A stretch of DNA of 10,828 nucleotides, from assembly GCA_965370315.1 (NCBI GenBank), contig CBDUTO010000141.1, positions 1-10,828 on the forward strand, in the 5' to 3' direction. Both the position numbers and the translations under genes were made by a program. Below, piece by piece: positions 1-5,849 of the stretch; positions within the stretch are counted from its first letter, which is position 1; every line of letters begins with the position of its first letter. Origin of the DNA: 1-14-2-50-31-20 sp965370315 (lineage in GTDB: Bacteria > Bacteroidota > Ignavibacteria > Ignavibacteriales > Melioribacteraceae). Below the pieces are notes generated by a model, which was not told the DNA's origin, searched no databases, and worked only from the letters and a program-made list of their open reading frames with translations.

Positions 1-92
1 GAAAAACCAAAAAGTGGAACTTCCAACAAATGTTGGAAGAGGGAAAAACCAAAAAGTGGAGCTTCCAACAAGTGTTGGAAAGGATAAAAACC
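1..92. repeat. 42-nt tandem repeat, each unit with a perfect palindrome
   Basis: Two nearly identical 42-nt units start at 1 and 43, and a third decays after about 83-100. Each unit carries a gaaaaaccaaaaagtgga head and then a short hairpin. The first hairpin is cttccaaca/tgttggaag at 20-39 (9 bp, 2-nt loop); the second is ttccaaca/tgttggaa at 63-80 (8 bp, 2-nt loop). The units differ at only a few positions. No gene overlaps. It may be part of a larger array running off the left edge. No function is visible. Confidence 0.75.
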
Positions 93-119
93 AAATCTCT
101 GGTGGGGAATACTAGATCT

Positions 120-175
120 TTGACAGGAGTAGTAAAAGTCACCTCTAGAGAGGGGATTTAGGGGTATGTTCTTTC
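120..175. repeat. dispersed-type intergenic repeat with agagaggggatttagggg core
   Basis: The stretch around 140-165 contains a 12-nt hairpin cctct-ag-agagg followed by gggatttaggggt. Read on the minus strand this kind of sequence gives the peptide PKSPLERG-like tail often seen in spurious ORFs of unrelated bacteria, so I take it as a dispersed intergenic repeat. Only one copy is in the window, so the repeat status rests on recognition, not on a second copy here. Confidence 0.35.
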
Positions 176-330
176 ATAAGTTTAAACCAATTAACTTCTA
201 AAGGAGTTCTCGACAACAAATTTAATGGAATAGTAATCTGGTTTTTAGTCTTTAAGTTTCTAAAACAATCAGCTGTGGCATGCAAATTGTCAACGCCATT
301 CAATAAATTATTGTTTATTAATTCATTCAT
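145..330 (-). CDS. doubtful 61-aa hypothetical protein
   Basis: An ATG-initiated frame of 61 codons lies downstream of the ABC exporter on the same strand, about 100 nt after its stop. I recognise no family. The last ten residues (EHTPKSPL) are encoded by the repeat at 120-175, which suggests that the true gene, if any, has been truncated by or runs by chance into a repeat. The N-terminal part is polar (NELINNNLLNG) and has no membrane segment or signal peptide. It could be a small unknown protein, the remnant of one, or no gene. Confidence 0.2.
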   Translation of the reverse strand: MNELINNNLLNGVDNLHATADCFRNLKTKNQITIPLNLLSRTPLEVNWFKLMKEHTPKSPL

Positions 331-431
331 AACTCATTTTATAAACTTACTCATCAGAACTTTCCCCAACTAAATAATACACGCTAAACGAAAAAGCGGT
401 TGCTTTCAGTACTATTGTAAATCACTTTAAA

Positions 432-1175
432 TTATACTGTAGTTAGTGTCAATTCCTCAACTTTTGAATCTATTTTATTCCCTACAATTTTAAGGAATCT
501 CTTTTCTATCTCTTTTTTGTCCATTGTCTTAATTCCATTAATTCTTGTTGCGTGTTTGTCATTAATTACCAGAATAGAATCACACATATTTTCAACAAAA
601 TCTAAAATGTGGGTTGAAAAAATTACTGTTGTCCCATTCTTCGACATTGAAATTAAAACCTTTTTTAGAGCAATTAAACTCATTGTGTCAAGTCCAGATA
701 CGGGCTCATCCAATAAAAGAATTTTCGGAGATTGAACAAGCATCGATATTAACGCAATTTTTCGTTTCATTCCGTGTGAATAGTCTCTTATCAATGAGTC
801 TAAACGGTCATCTAAATTAAAGAGTTGGAAAAGCAAATCAACATTTTTAGAGACTTCAGCAAAAGGAATTTTCTTCATATCTAAAATGAATTTTATAAAT
901 TCAATACCTGTTAAAAATGAATATGTAAAAACTTTGTCGGGCAAAAATAATATGTCGTCACGATATTTATCAATAAATTCATTATTGGATATTCCATCAA
1001 TGAGTATCTCTCCATCAAAATCTAAATTAGACATTATTGATTTTAGCAATGTCGTTTTACCAGCACCATTGGAGCCAATAATTCCAAGTAATTCGCCTTT
1101 TGGAATTTCAAAGTTTACATTCTCTAATACGTCTAATTCTTCGTATGATTTCTTAAGGTTTCTAATTTTTAGCAT
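432..1175 (-). CDS. ABC transporter ATP-binding protein
   Basis: This is the cytoplasmic nucleotide-binding subunit of an ABC-2-type exporter, which hydrolyses ATP to drive the membrane partner encoded just upstream. All core motifs are visible in the 247 residues: Walker A GSNGAGKT (34-41), signature YSHGM (132-136), Walker B ILLLDEP (152-158, D156/E157), D-loop SGLD (160-163) and switch histidine H189 in STH. The Q-loop position reads FLPDK (77-81), without the usual Gln. The length is normal for the single-domain CcmA/DrrA-like class. Its ATG overlaps the stop of the permease gene (shared bases 1169-1175), so the two are likely translationally coupled. The substrate cannot be told from the sequence. 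Identification as an ABC ATPase is secure; exporter is inferred from the partner. Confidence 0.95.
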   Translation of the reverse strand: MLKIRNLKKSYEELDVLENVNFEIPKGELLGIIGSNGAGKTTLLKSIMSNLDFDGEILIDGISNNEFIDKYRDDILFLPDKVFTYSFLTGIEFIKFILDMKKIPFAEVSKNVDLLFQLFNLDDRLDSLIRDYSHGMKRKIALISMLVQSPKILLLDEPVSGLDTMSLIALKKVLISMSKNGTTVIFSTHILDFVENMCDSILVINDKHATRINGIKTMDKKEIEKRFLKIVGNKIDSKVEELTLTTV

Positions 1176-2050
1176 TTAAGTCTTCTGTAACTATTATAAA
1201 TATAAAAGGGTATTGTAATTGGAATAAACATCAGAAAATAAATTAAAGTTCTTGTTAGTTCCTCTTCCGCATATGCGAGTCTTACAAGTAATACATACCA
1301 AAGCAAAACAACAAATAATATAATTGATATCGCTATTGGAAGAAATGCTATTTGAGATAATAAGAGGCTATACACTATGACAACAAATGAAAAGTATGCA
1401 AGAAAAAGAATGAGCCAAAAAACAAATTCACCTTTCAAAATATAGAATTCTTTGCAAGGCATAGATTCAATTAATTTTATATTGTTTGATGTAGAATAAT
1501 TGATAATAAATGTTAAAAAGATGAAATTCTGCAATAGTATTGCCCACACAAAGAAGTCTGTTTTCCCATTGTTCACAATAAAAAGCATTAATACTATGTT
1601 AATTAAACTTGCATTTAAGATTATTCTAAATATGGATATTTTGTTCTCTCTCCAAAGACTAAGGAATTCTCGCAATAAAACTCCACGAACTGGAAATAAG
1701 CTACTGTTTGATAATCGTGAATTCCAAAAACGAGTGCTTTTTGAAACATTAAAGTCAAAGTTTATTTTCAACGTAAAATAGGGAAGCAAGAGACTAAAAA
1801 TTAACAAAAGTAGTACTTCTAGAAATATTATTAATAGAAAATGTACTTCCCCAAAGTGAGGAATAATTCCAAATAATAATGTCATTGAAAAAACTGATAA
1901 AGTATTAATTGTTAGAAGTAATTGTTTGGATGTAAATAAATCTTTTTTGTCAAACATTACCAAAAGCAAACTATCTTCTTTTGTAATAAAGACTAAATAT
2001 TTACTTGCAATAAAAACTGGAAGAATTAGAGTAAAAACAATACTAAACAT
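1169..2050 (-). CDS. ABC-2-type exporter membrane protein (start uncertain)
   Basis: A strongly hydrophobic protein with about seven or eight membrane segments (for example ILIFSLLLPYF-type stretches, NIVLMLFIV, FWLILFLAYFSFVVIVY and ISIILFVVLLWYVLLV). A soluble central loop near residues 105-135 contains FPVRGVLLREFLSLWRE, a kind of segment seen between helices of multi-helix bacterial exporters. It is the transmembrane partner of the overlapping ATPase gene. The first ATG is at 2050, but it falls in the middle of what looks like the protein: the frame stays open for 60 more codons upstream and encodes a basic stretch followed by a membrane helix (see 2051-2230). The true protein is therefore probably about 345-353 residues. 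I do not recognise a named subfamily. Confidence 0.8.
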   Translation of the reverse strand: MFSIVFTLILPVFIASKYLVFITKEDSLLLVMFDKKDLFTSKQLLLTINTLSVFSMTLLFGIIPHFGEVHFLLIIFLEVLLLLIFSLLLPYFTLKINFDFNVSKSTRFWNSRLSNSSLFPVRGVLLREFLSLWRENKISIFRIILNASLINIVLMLFIVNNGKTDFFVWAILLQNFIFLTFIINYSTSNNIKLIESMPCKEFYILKGEFVFWLILFLAYFSFVVIVYSLLLSQIAFLPIAISIILFVVLLWYVLLVRLAYAEEELTRTLIYFLMFIPITIPFYIYNSYRRLKC

Positions 2051-2230
2051 TTGAGAATTTAGGCTTGATTGCTCGCCAAAATAAACACTAAAAGAGGGAA
2101 TAGTTAAAAATAGAAAGACAAAAAGAAAGATTAAAACAATTTTATTTTCCTTAAAAAATAACCAGTTCTTTAGTAACCTAAAGTGGTTGTTTATTATTGA
2201 AAGAGTAATATGTAGTGTTTTTCTATTGAT
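2051..2230 (-). other. open N-terminal extension of the ABC permease, no ATG/GTG/TTG
   Basis: In the frame of the permease, the 60 codons between the TAA at 2231-2233 and the ATG at 2050 are all sense. They encode INNHFRLLKNWLFFKENK and then a hydrophobic helix, KIVLIFLFVFLFLTIPSF, ending in SVYFGEQSS. This is the usual look of a transporter N-terminus: cytoplasmic basic stretch, first helix, short external loop. No ATG, GTG, TTG or CTG occurs in it; the only possible starts are ATT (2207-2209), ATA (2192-2197) or ATC (2228-2230). Either a rare start codon is used, the start has been lost by mutation, or the frame is entered from the small ORF at 2223-2378. Confidence 0.7.
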
Positions 2231-2378
2231 TTATATTTAGTCTTAAAGTGTACCACTTATATTTAACCCGACAGATATTTCTTTCTAACAATCTTATCTC
2301 TTTCTGTAAAGCTATCATAAGTTGTTGTTTCCGTAAATTACTTTGGTTTGATATCCCAATTTTATTTCCGTCTAACAT
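2223..2378 (-). CDS. small 51-aa hypothetical ORF upstream of the exporter
   Basis: An ATG frame of 51 codons plus TAG, too short for most gene callers, lies directly upstream of the exporter on the same strand. The product is highly charged and probably helical: LRKQQLMIALQKEIRLLERN (residues 15-34) has a heptad-like pattern of L/I positions, followed by CRVKYKWYTLRLNINQ. The stop lies inside the first codons of the open permease extension, so the two frames overlap by a few bases. I recognise no family. It could be a small regulator, the tail of a broken gene (the preceding minus-strand frame has stops near 2385-2440), or noise. Its position and strand are the main support. Confidence 0.25.
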   Translation of the reverse strand: MLDGNKIGISNQSNLRKQQLMIALQKEIRLLERNICRVKYKWYTLRLNINQ

Positions 2379-2472
2379 TCCATCAATTTATTTGTTCCAA
2401 CAATTTTAGCTTTTCCAAGAAATACATCTTAAATTCTAACCCAAACTATATTAAACCACTCTTAGCATTTAT

Positions 2473-2875
2473 AGAGGATGGCTATACTTAGCAGAGTGAT
2501 TGGATTTGTATTCTAGAAAAGTAGGTGGATGGTCAATGAATACAAGAATGCAAGCCAGCTATTATAAATGCTATGGAACAAGCAGTAATAGAGAGAAAAC
2601 CAGAAGCTGGTTTGATTTTTCATTCAGATATAGGAAGTAAATATGCAGCTCTTTATTTTAGAAACTCACTTAAAAACCACGAAACTATTTAATATATACG
2701 TGGGAAAGATATAAAGCAAGAGATGATGTTAAATCTAGTATCTTTCAATTTATTGAAGGTTTTTACAACAGAAGGAGGTGACACTCTTATCTAAATAAAA
2801 TGCCCCCTTTAATTTTGAATTATTATATTTTAAAATAGTTAGCTTAACTAAATGTACGTTTAGGGGAGCAGTTCA
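2473..2875 (+). pseudogene. decayed IS3-family transposase (OrfB) with right IS end
   Basis: Fragments in shifting frames match the DDE integrase domain of IS3/IS150-type OrfB. RGWLYLA then TGA then LDLYSRKVGGWSMNTRMQAS lies at about 2473-2550; IINAMEQAVIERKPEAGLIF and HSDIGSKYA lie at about 2553-2660, where family members have HSDRGSQYA; after a stop and a missing stretch, WERYKARDDVKSSIFQFIEG and FYNRRR-stop-HSYLNKMPP follow at about 2701-2805. The segment with the RKGNCxDNAxxE motif, including the catalytic Glu, is deleted. At 2863-2875 ggggagcagttca reads tgaactgctcccc on the minus strand, like an IS150-group terminal repeat, so the right end is probably at 2875. No left end is visible. 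It is non-functional and cut at its 5' side. Confidence 0.8.
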
Positions 2876-2947
2876 AGTCAACTCTATTAAGGGATTTACA
2901 ATTAAACGTTAGAGACTAACTATTTAAAACTAATAACTATATTTTCC

Positions 2948-2955
2948 TATATTTG
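2948..2955 (+). promoter_or_regulatory. possible Bacteroidota-type -7 box upstream of the MFS gene
   Basis: TATATTTG fits the TAnnTTTG -7 consensus of the Bacteroidota primary sigma factor. I see no clean TTTG about 20 nt upstream, so support is partial. If used, the leader would be about 130 nt and would carry repeat copy A (2993-3073) as a hairpin before the MFS start. Confidence 0.3.
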
Positions 2956-2992
2956 CACTTCGGATAAATTTTAAAACATAGTATTATATAGT

Positions 2993-3073
2993 GTCATTGC
3001 GAATCATGTTTTGTGGGATGAAGCAATCTGTAAAAGATTACTTCGTCGTAAAAAACAGACTCCTCGTAATGAC
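2993..3073. repeat. palindromic element copy A (gtcattgcga family)
   Basis: An 81-nt palindrome beginning gtcattgcgaatcatg and ending cctcgtaatgac, with inner gcaatct/agatta arms around a short loop. Its left arm is the 'gaat...gggatgaag' variant shared with copies J and K, and its right arm is the 'aggag...acgac' variant. It lies between the IS remnant and the MFS start, 18 nt before the ATG. A long-start prediction at 3011 would translate it into protein, which I consider an artefact. Confidence 0.85.
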
Positions 3074-3091
3074 ATGGAAATAAGAGTAATT

Positions 3092-4276
3092 ATGCAAAAC
3101 AAAAAAGCTTTAACAATAATATTTTTTACAGTATTTATAGATTTACTTGGTTTTGGAATTCTAATTCCAATTCTTCCAACATTTGCAAGTGGCGAGATTG
3201 GAATTTCCGATTTTGGAATTGGAGTAATAATAGCTGTTTATTCATTAACGCAGTTTCTATTTAATCCAATAATTGGAAGATTCTCTGACAGAGTTGGGCG
3301 ACGACCTGTAATTTTGGTAACACTTCTAATAACTTCATTGTCCTACATTGTCTTTTCATTTTCCACTACATTTTTAATTCTTGTTTTATCAAGATTTTTA
3401 GGTGGAATTGGTGGAAGTAACATTGGTGCTGCTCAGGCGTATATTGCTGACATTACCGACAAAAGCAACAGAGCCAAAGGAATGGGAATGATTGGTGCTG
3501 CTTTCGGTCTTGGTTTTGTATTTGGCCCTGTTATGGGAGGATTCCTTTCTGAGTATGGCTATGAGTATGTTGGATTTGCATCAGCTGGTTTTTCGGTTTT
3601 AGCATTTCTTTTTGCTCTTATATTCCTTCCAGAATCTCTAAAAGAGAAGAAGCCAATGGATAATTTTTCCATATCGTTATTTAAAATTGATGATTTTAAG
3701 AGTATTCTAAAATTACCAAATGTAGGAATATTCATCTTTCTATTTTTTATAATTATTTTTTCTGTGGCAAATATTTATGGAACTTTTGCTTTGCTAGGAC
3801 AAAAATATTATGGATTTACAAATAGAGAAAACGGTTATCTTTTTGGAATTATCGGAATTGTAAGTACAATTATTCAAGGTGGACTGATTAAAAGATTCTC
3901 CACAATGTGGAGTGAAAAAACAATAATTATTGTTGGATTGGTTTTCCTAATGTTTGGTTTAGGATTGCTTCCATATGGCTCAAATTTTACAGGAGTGGCT
4001 CTAATATCAGTTGTTCTTGCAATAGGTACCGGAACTTTGCAACCTACTCTTATCAGCTTGGTCTCTAAATATTCACCAGAAGATAGGCAAGGAGCAATTC
4101 TCGGATTCAATCAATCGATAGCTGCACTTGCACGTGTTTTAGGCCCACTTTGGGGTGGATTTGCATTCCAAGCACTTGGATACGAAGCACCATTTGTAAC
4201 TGGTGGAATATTCGCTTTTGTTACAATATTAATGACAATTTATCTCTTCAAAAGCAAGAAATTGGATATAAATTAG
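3092..4276 (+). CDS. MFS transporter, TetA-like drug:H+ antiporter
   Basis: An inner-membrane 12-helix transporter of the major facilitator superfamily, most like the TCR/Tet and multidrug antiporter class. From the start at 3092 the 394 residues show D17 in helix 1 (DLLGFGILIPILP), motif A GRFSDRVGRRP (62-72), the helix-4 arginine motif LSRFLGGIGGSN around R101, D120 in AYIAD, and antiporter motif C GLGFVFGPVMGG (139-150). The antiporter motif supports export with proton exchange; the substrate is unknown and tetracycline should not be assumed. I chose ATG 3092 because the frame upstream (from 3011) runs through repeat copy A and encodes a basic, non-MFS sequence, whereas MQNKKALTIIFFTVF is a normal N-terminus. 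It is monocistronic, with a terminator at 4326-4349. Confidence 0.92.
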   Translation: MQNKKALTIIFFTVFIDLLGFGILIPILPTFASGEIGISDFGIGVIIAVYSLTQFLFNPIIGRFSDRVGRRPVILVTLLITSLSYIVFSFSTTFLILVLSRFLGGIGGSNIGAAQAYIADITDKSNRAKGMGMIGAAFGLGFVFGPVMGGFLSEYGYEYVGFASAGFSVLAFLFALIFLPESLKEKKPMDNFSISLFKIDDFKSILKLPNVGIFIFLFFIIIFSVANIYGTFALLGQKYYGFTNRENGYLFGIIGIVSTIIQGGLIKRFSTMWSEKTIIIVGLVFLMFGLGLLPYGSNFTGVALISVVLAIGTGTLQPTLISLVSKYSPEDRQGAILGFNQSIAALARVLGPLWGGFAFQALGYEAPFVTGGIFAFVTILMTIYLFKSKKLDIN

Positions 4277-4325
4277 ATTTAAAAGAAAACTAGAAAGGCA
4301 AAAGGCACAAAGAAATAAATTGTAG

Positions 4326-4349
4326 AGACGACTCGCTGAGTCGTCTTTT
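4326..4349 (+). terminator. hairpin terminator after the MFS gene
   Basis: A perfect 9-bp stem agacgactc/gagtcgtct with a 3-nt loop (gct), followed by TTT, lies 50 nt downstream of the MFS stop. The preceding bases make it gtagagacg..., the head of a second repeat family also seen at 10593-10661, so the terminator may be a domesticated repeat. A near copy occurs at 4564-4588. Confidence 0.75.
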
Positions 4350-4370
4350 GTATTAGAAAAAAGCACAACT

Positions 4371-4479
4371 GTCATTGCGAGGAGTGCTTTTACGAAGCGG
4401 CAATCTGATGAAATTAAAAGGAAATAGAAAGTGAAATCTCTTTGTCAGATTGATTCAGCAAAACCCGCTTTGCAATGAC
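4371..4479. repeat. palindromic element copy B, 109-nt subtype
   Basis: It begins gtcattgcgaggagtgc and ends cgctttgcaatgac; inner arms gcaatct/agattg are separated by about 40 nt of A-rich loop. It has the same length and nearly the same sequence as copy D (5328-5436), including the loop, in the same orientation. Together B and D bracket copy C and the toxin-antitoxin pair. Confidence 0.88.
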
Positions 4480-4491
4480 TGAATTCACACC

Positions 4492-4565
4492 GTCATTGCG
4501 AGGAGTTCGTTTTTTGAACGACGTGGCAATCCACAACAAATTGCTTCACAAAAAGAAGCTCGCAA
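4492..4565. repeat. palindromic element copy C, right tip replaced
   Basis: A 5-nt-loop copy of the same type as G and H: left arm gtcattgcgaggagttcg with an internal gttc/gaac hairpin, then ggcaatc-cacaa-caaattgc and the right arm up to gctcgcaa. The expected final tgac is absent; instead the sequence passes directly into the terminator-like hairpin at 4564-4588. The inner stem has two mismatches compared with G. Confidence 0.82.
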
Positions 4566-4588
4566 AGACGACTCGGTGAGCCGTCTTT
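4564..4588. terminator. terminator-like hairpin fused to repeat copy C
   Basis: The stem is aaagacg/cgtcttt with one a-c mismatch, then ctc/gag around loop ggt, followed by a T run. Its core gacgactcggtgagccgtc differs at two positions from the hairpin at 4326-4349. It lies about 65 nt upstream of the antitoxin start and may insulate that operon from upstream transcription. Confidence 0.5.
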
Positions 4589-4607
4589 TTGCTTGAAATT
4601 TAATTTG

Positions 4608-4639
4608 TAAATACGTATATATAATATCTAAATACGTAT
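4608..4639 (+). promoter_or_regulatory. probable operator of the toxin-antitoxin operon
   Basis: Two identical 11-nt direct repeats taaatacgtat lie at 4608-4618 and 4629-4639, each with the perfect palindrome atacgtat (4611-4618 and 4632-4639). Their centres are 21 bp apart, two helical turns, so two dimers could bind the same face. They lie 15 nt before the antitoxin ATG with TA-rich promoter-like sequence between and around them. RHH antitoxins commonly repress their own operons through such paired palindromes; that this one does so is inference. Confidence 0.6.
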
Positions 4640-4653
4640 TATATGAGAATGCA

Positions 4654-4878
4654 ATGAAAACCAAATTAAATCTTACAATCAATTCAAAATTAATCCCTCG
4701 TTCAAAGCTATTTGCCAAAAAGCAAGGAAAGTCAGTTTCGCAAGTTGTGGAAGAACTTTTAGCAAAAGCTCTTGAGGAAGAAAAAAGTAGTTTCAGCAAT
4801 AAATGGTTAGGAAAACTTGCTTTGAATGATAAGCAAAGCAGCAGAGCTGATTACTTAAAAAATAGATACCAATTATGA
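4654..4878 (+). CDS. ribbon-helix-helix antitoxin (DUF6364/VapB-like)
   Basis: A 74-residue protein that begins KTKLNLTINSKLI, a beta strand typical of RHH DNA-binding antitoxins, followed by two predicted helices, PRSKLFAKKQGK and SVSQVVEELLAKALEEE. The C-terminal part (KSSFSNKWLGKLAL onwards) is the usual toxin-binding tail. It would dimerise, bind the phased palindromes just upstream and neutralise the PIN toxin. Its stop overlaps the toxin start in ATGA (4875-4878), the classic coupling of such operons. The start ATG at 4654 is the only sensible one. The family is clear; the exact subfamily name is from recall. Confidence 0.88.
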   Translation: MKTKLNLTINSKLIPRSKLFAKKQGKSVSQVVEELLAKALEEEKSSFSNKWLGKLALNDKQSSRADYLKNRYQL

Positions 4879-5294
4879 TTCTATTAATTGATACTGATAT
4901 TTTGTTAGATGTAGCTTTAAAGAGAATTGATTTTTTTGAAGATTCAATGAAAATTATAGATTTGGCAGAGGATAAGAAAATAAATGGATTTATTGCATGG
5001 CATTCTCTTTCAAATCTTTATTACTTAACTTCATCTGCGTCCCAAAAGGGAAGTGCAAAGGAGTTTCTCAGCGATTTATTGGAGTTTATTCAAGTTGCAA
5101 ATACAAATACTGATAGTGCGGTTAATGCTGTCAAAATGGATGTCCCAGATTTTGAAGATGCACTTCAAATTTCATCTGCAATTGAGTGTAACGCTAACTA
5201 TATAATTACCAGAAATATAAAGCACTATAAAAAGAGCATCATCAAACCATTAACACCAACACAGTTTTTGAAAGTTTTAGATAAATTATTATAA
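4875..5294 (+). CDS. PIN-domain toxin ribonuclease (VapC-like, PIN_3 type)
   Basis: A 139-residue single PIN domain, probably a Mg2+-dependent RNase toxin held inactive by the preceding antitoxin. The N-terminal LIDTDILLDVAL supplies D6 and D12. The second acidic position of many VapCs is SLSNLYYL here, with N47 where Glu is common, as I recall for the PIN_3-like subgroup. PDFEDALQ supplies D92, E94 and D95, and the final motif IITRN (110-114) has N114 in place of the usual Asp. Length and order of motifs are normal. The enzyme may act on tRNA or another structured RNA, but the target cannot be read from the sequence. The operon is flanked by near-identical direct repeats B and D. Confidence 0.88.
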   Translation: MILLIDTDILLDVALKRIDFFEDSMKIIDLAEDKKINGFIAWHSLSNLYYLTSSASQKGSAKEFLSDLLEFIQVANTNTDSAVNAVKMDVPDFEDALQISSAIECNANYIITRNIKHYKKSIIKPLTPTQFLKVLDKLL

Positions 5295-5327
5295 GTAATT
5301 TTTTTTACCATAAAATGAATTTAAAAT

Positions 5328-5436
5328 GTCATTGCGAGGAGTGCTTTTACGACGTAGCAATCTGATGAAATTAAAAGGAAATTGAAAGCGAAGTCACTTT
5401 GTCAGATTGCTTCAGCAAAAACCGCTTTGCAATGAC
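5328..5436. repeat. palindromic element copy D, 109-nt subtype
   Basis: Same length, orientation and loop content as copy B, with only about ten differences by eye. Ends are gtcattgcgaggag and cgctttgcaatgac, and inner arms gcaatct/agattgc are separated by about 45 nt. It ends 12 nt before the left arm of the gene-containing copy E/F. Confidence 0.88.
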
Positions 5437-5448
5437 TTGACATGAACA

Positions 5449-5485
5449 GTCATTGCGAGGAGTGTTTTTTACGACAAAGCAATCT
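5449..5485 (+). repeat. left arm of the gene-containing palindromic element (E)
   Basis: A 37-nt half element, gtcattgcgaggagtg...aagcaatct, identical in layout to the left arms of B and D. It is not followed by its partner arm; the GIY-YIG gene starts 40 nt later and the partner arm is found at 5850-5880. Confidence 0.85.
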
Positions 5486-5524
5486 GTAATAAATTGTTTA
5501 ACTCTTAAGGTAACAGTTCTTTTT

Positions 5525-5815
5525 ATGAAGAAAGAAGGATACTTATACATTTTAACCAATAAAAATAATACAGTTCTTTATACTGGAGTTACATCAAATT
5601 TACCTAAAAGGATTAATGAGCATAAGAATCATCTTGCTGATGGTTTTAGTAAGAAATACAATTTAGATAAATTAGTTTATTACGAAGTAATACAAGATAT
5701 TGCAAAAGCAATTCAAAGAGAAAAACAGATTAAAGCTGGTTCGAGAAAGAAAAAAGAAGAATTAATAAATTCAATGAATTCTAATTGGAGTGATTTAGCA
5801 GATGAATTATTTTAA
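5525..5815 (+). CDS. GIY-YIG nuclease domain protein (YhbQ/UPF0213-like), inside a repeat element
   Basis: A 96-residue single-domain protein of the GIY-YIG superfamily. Visible motifs are YLYILT (6-11, the GIY strand), LYTGVTSNL (18-26, the YIG strand), catalytic-type R29 in LPKRINEH, H33, and the metal-binding Glu E66 in IQREKQIK, followed by basic GSRKKKEEL. The size fits the stand-alone UPF0213 class, whose biological role is poorly known. I use ATG 5525 because the longer frame from 5453 would translate the repeat arm E. The gene and short flanks occupy exactly the loop position between two inverted arms of the window's main repeat (5449-5485 and 5850-5880). No terminator of its own is visible; the right arm lies 34 nt after the stop. 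Nuclease function is inferred; a role in moving the repeat is only a hypothesis. Confidence 0.9.
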   Translation: MKKEGYLYILTNKNNTVLYTGVTSNLPKRINEHKNHLADGFSKKYNLDKLVYYEVIQDIAKAIQREKQIKAGSRKKKEELINSMNSNWSDLADELF

Positions 5816-5849
5816 ATAGTTTTTATTGCTAATATGAAGTGGCTTTTAT

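Noticed and set aside
1..92. CRISPR array.
   Set aside because: The units are contiguous with no unique spacers, only two to three are present, and no cas gene is nearby.
331..431. Terminator for the ABC operon (minus strand) near 385-400.
   Set aside because: Only short imperfect complementarity around aaagcggttgcttt, and no convincing stem plus T-run.
517..820. Plus-strand frames across the ABC ATPase.
   Set aside because: They are antisense to a clearly conserved gene and show no family motifs.
2771..2782. Strong Shine-Dalgarno-like gaaggaggtgac.
   Set aside because: It encodes the NRRR stretch of the decayed IS3 transposase and no start codon with a real frame follows.
5371..5559. Minus-strand 62-codon frame over repeat D and the GIY-YIG start.
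   Set aside because: It consists largely of translated repeat arms and overlaps the supported gene.
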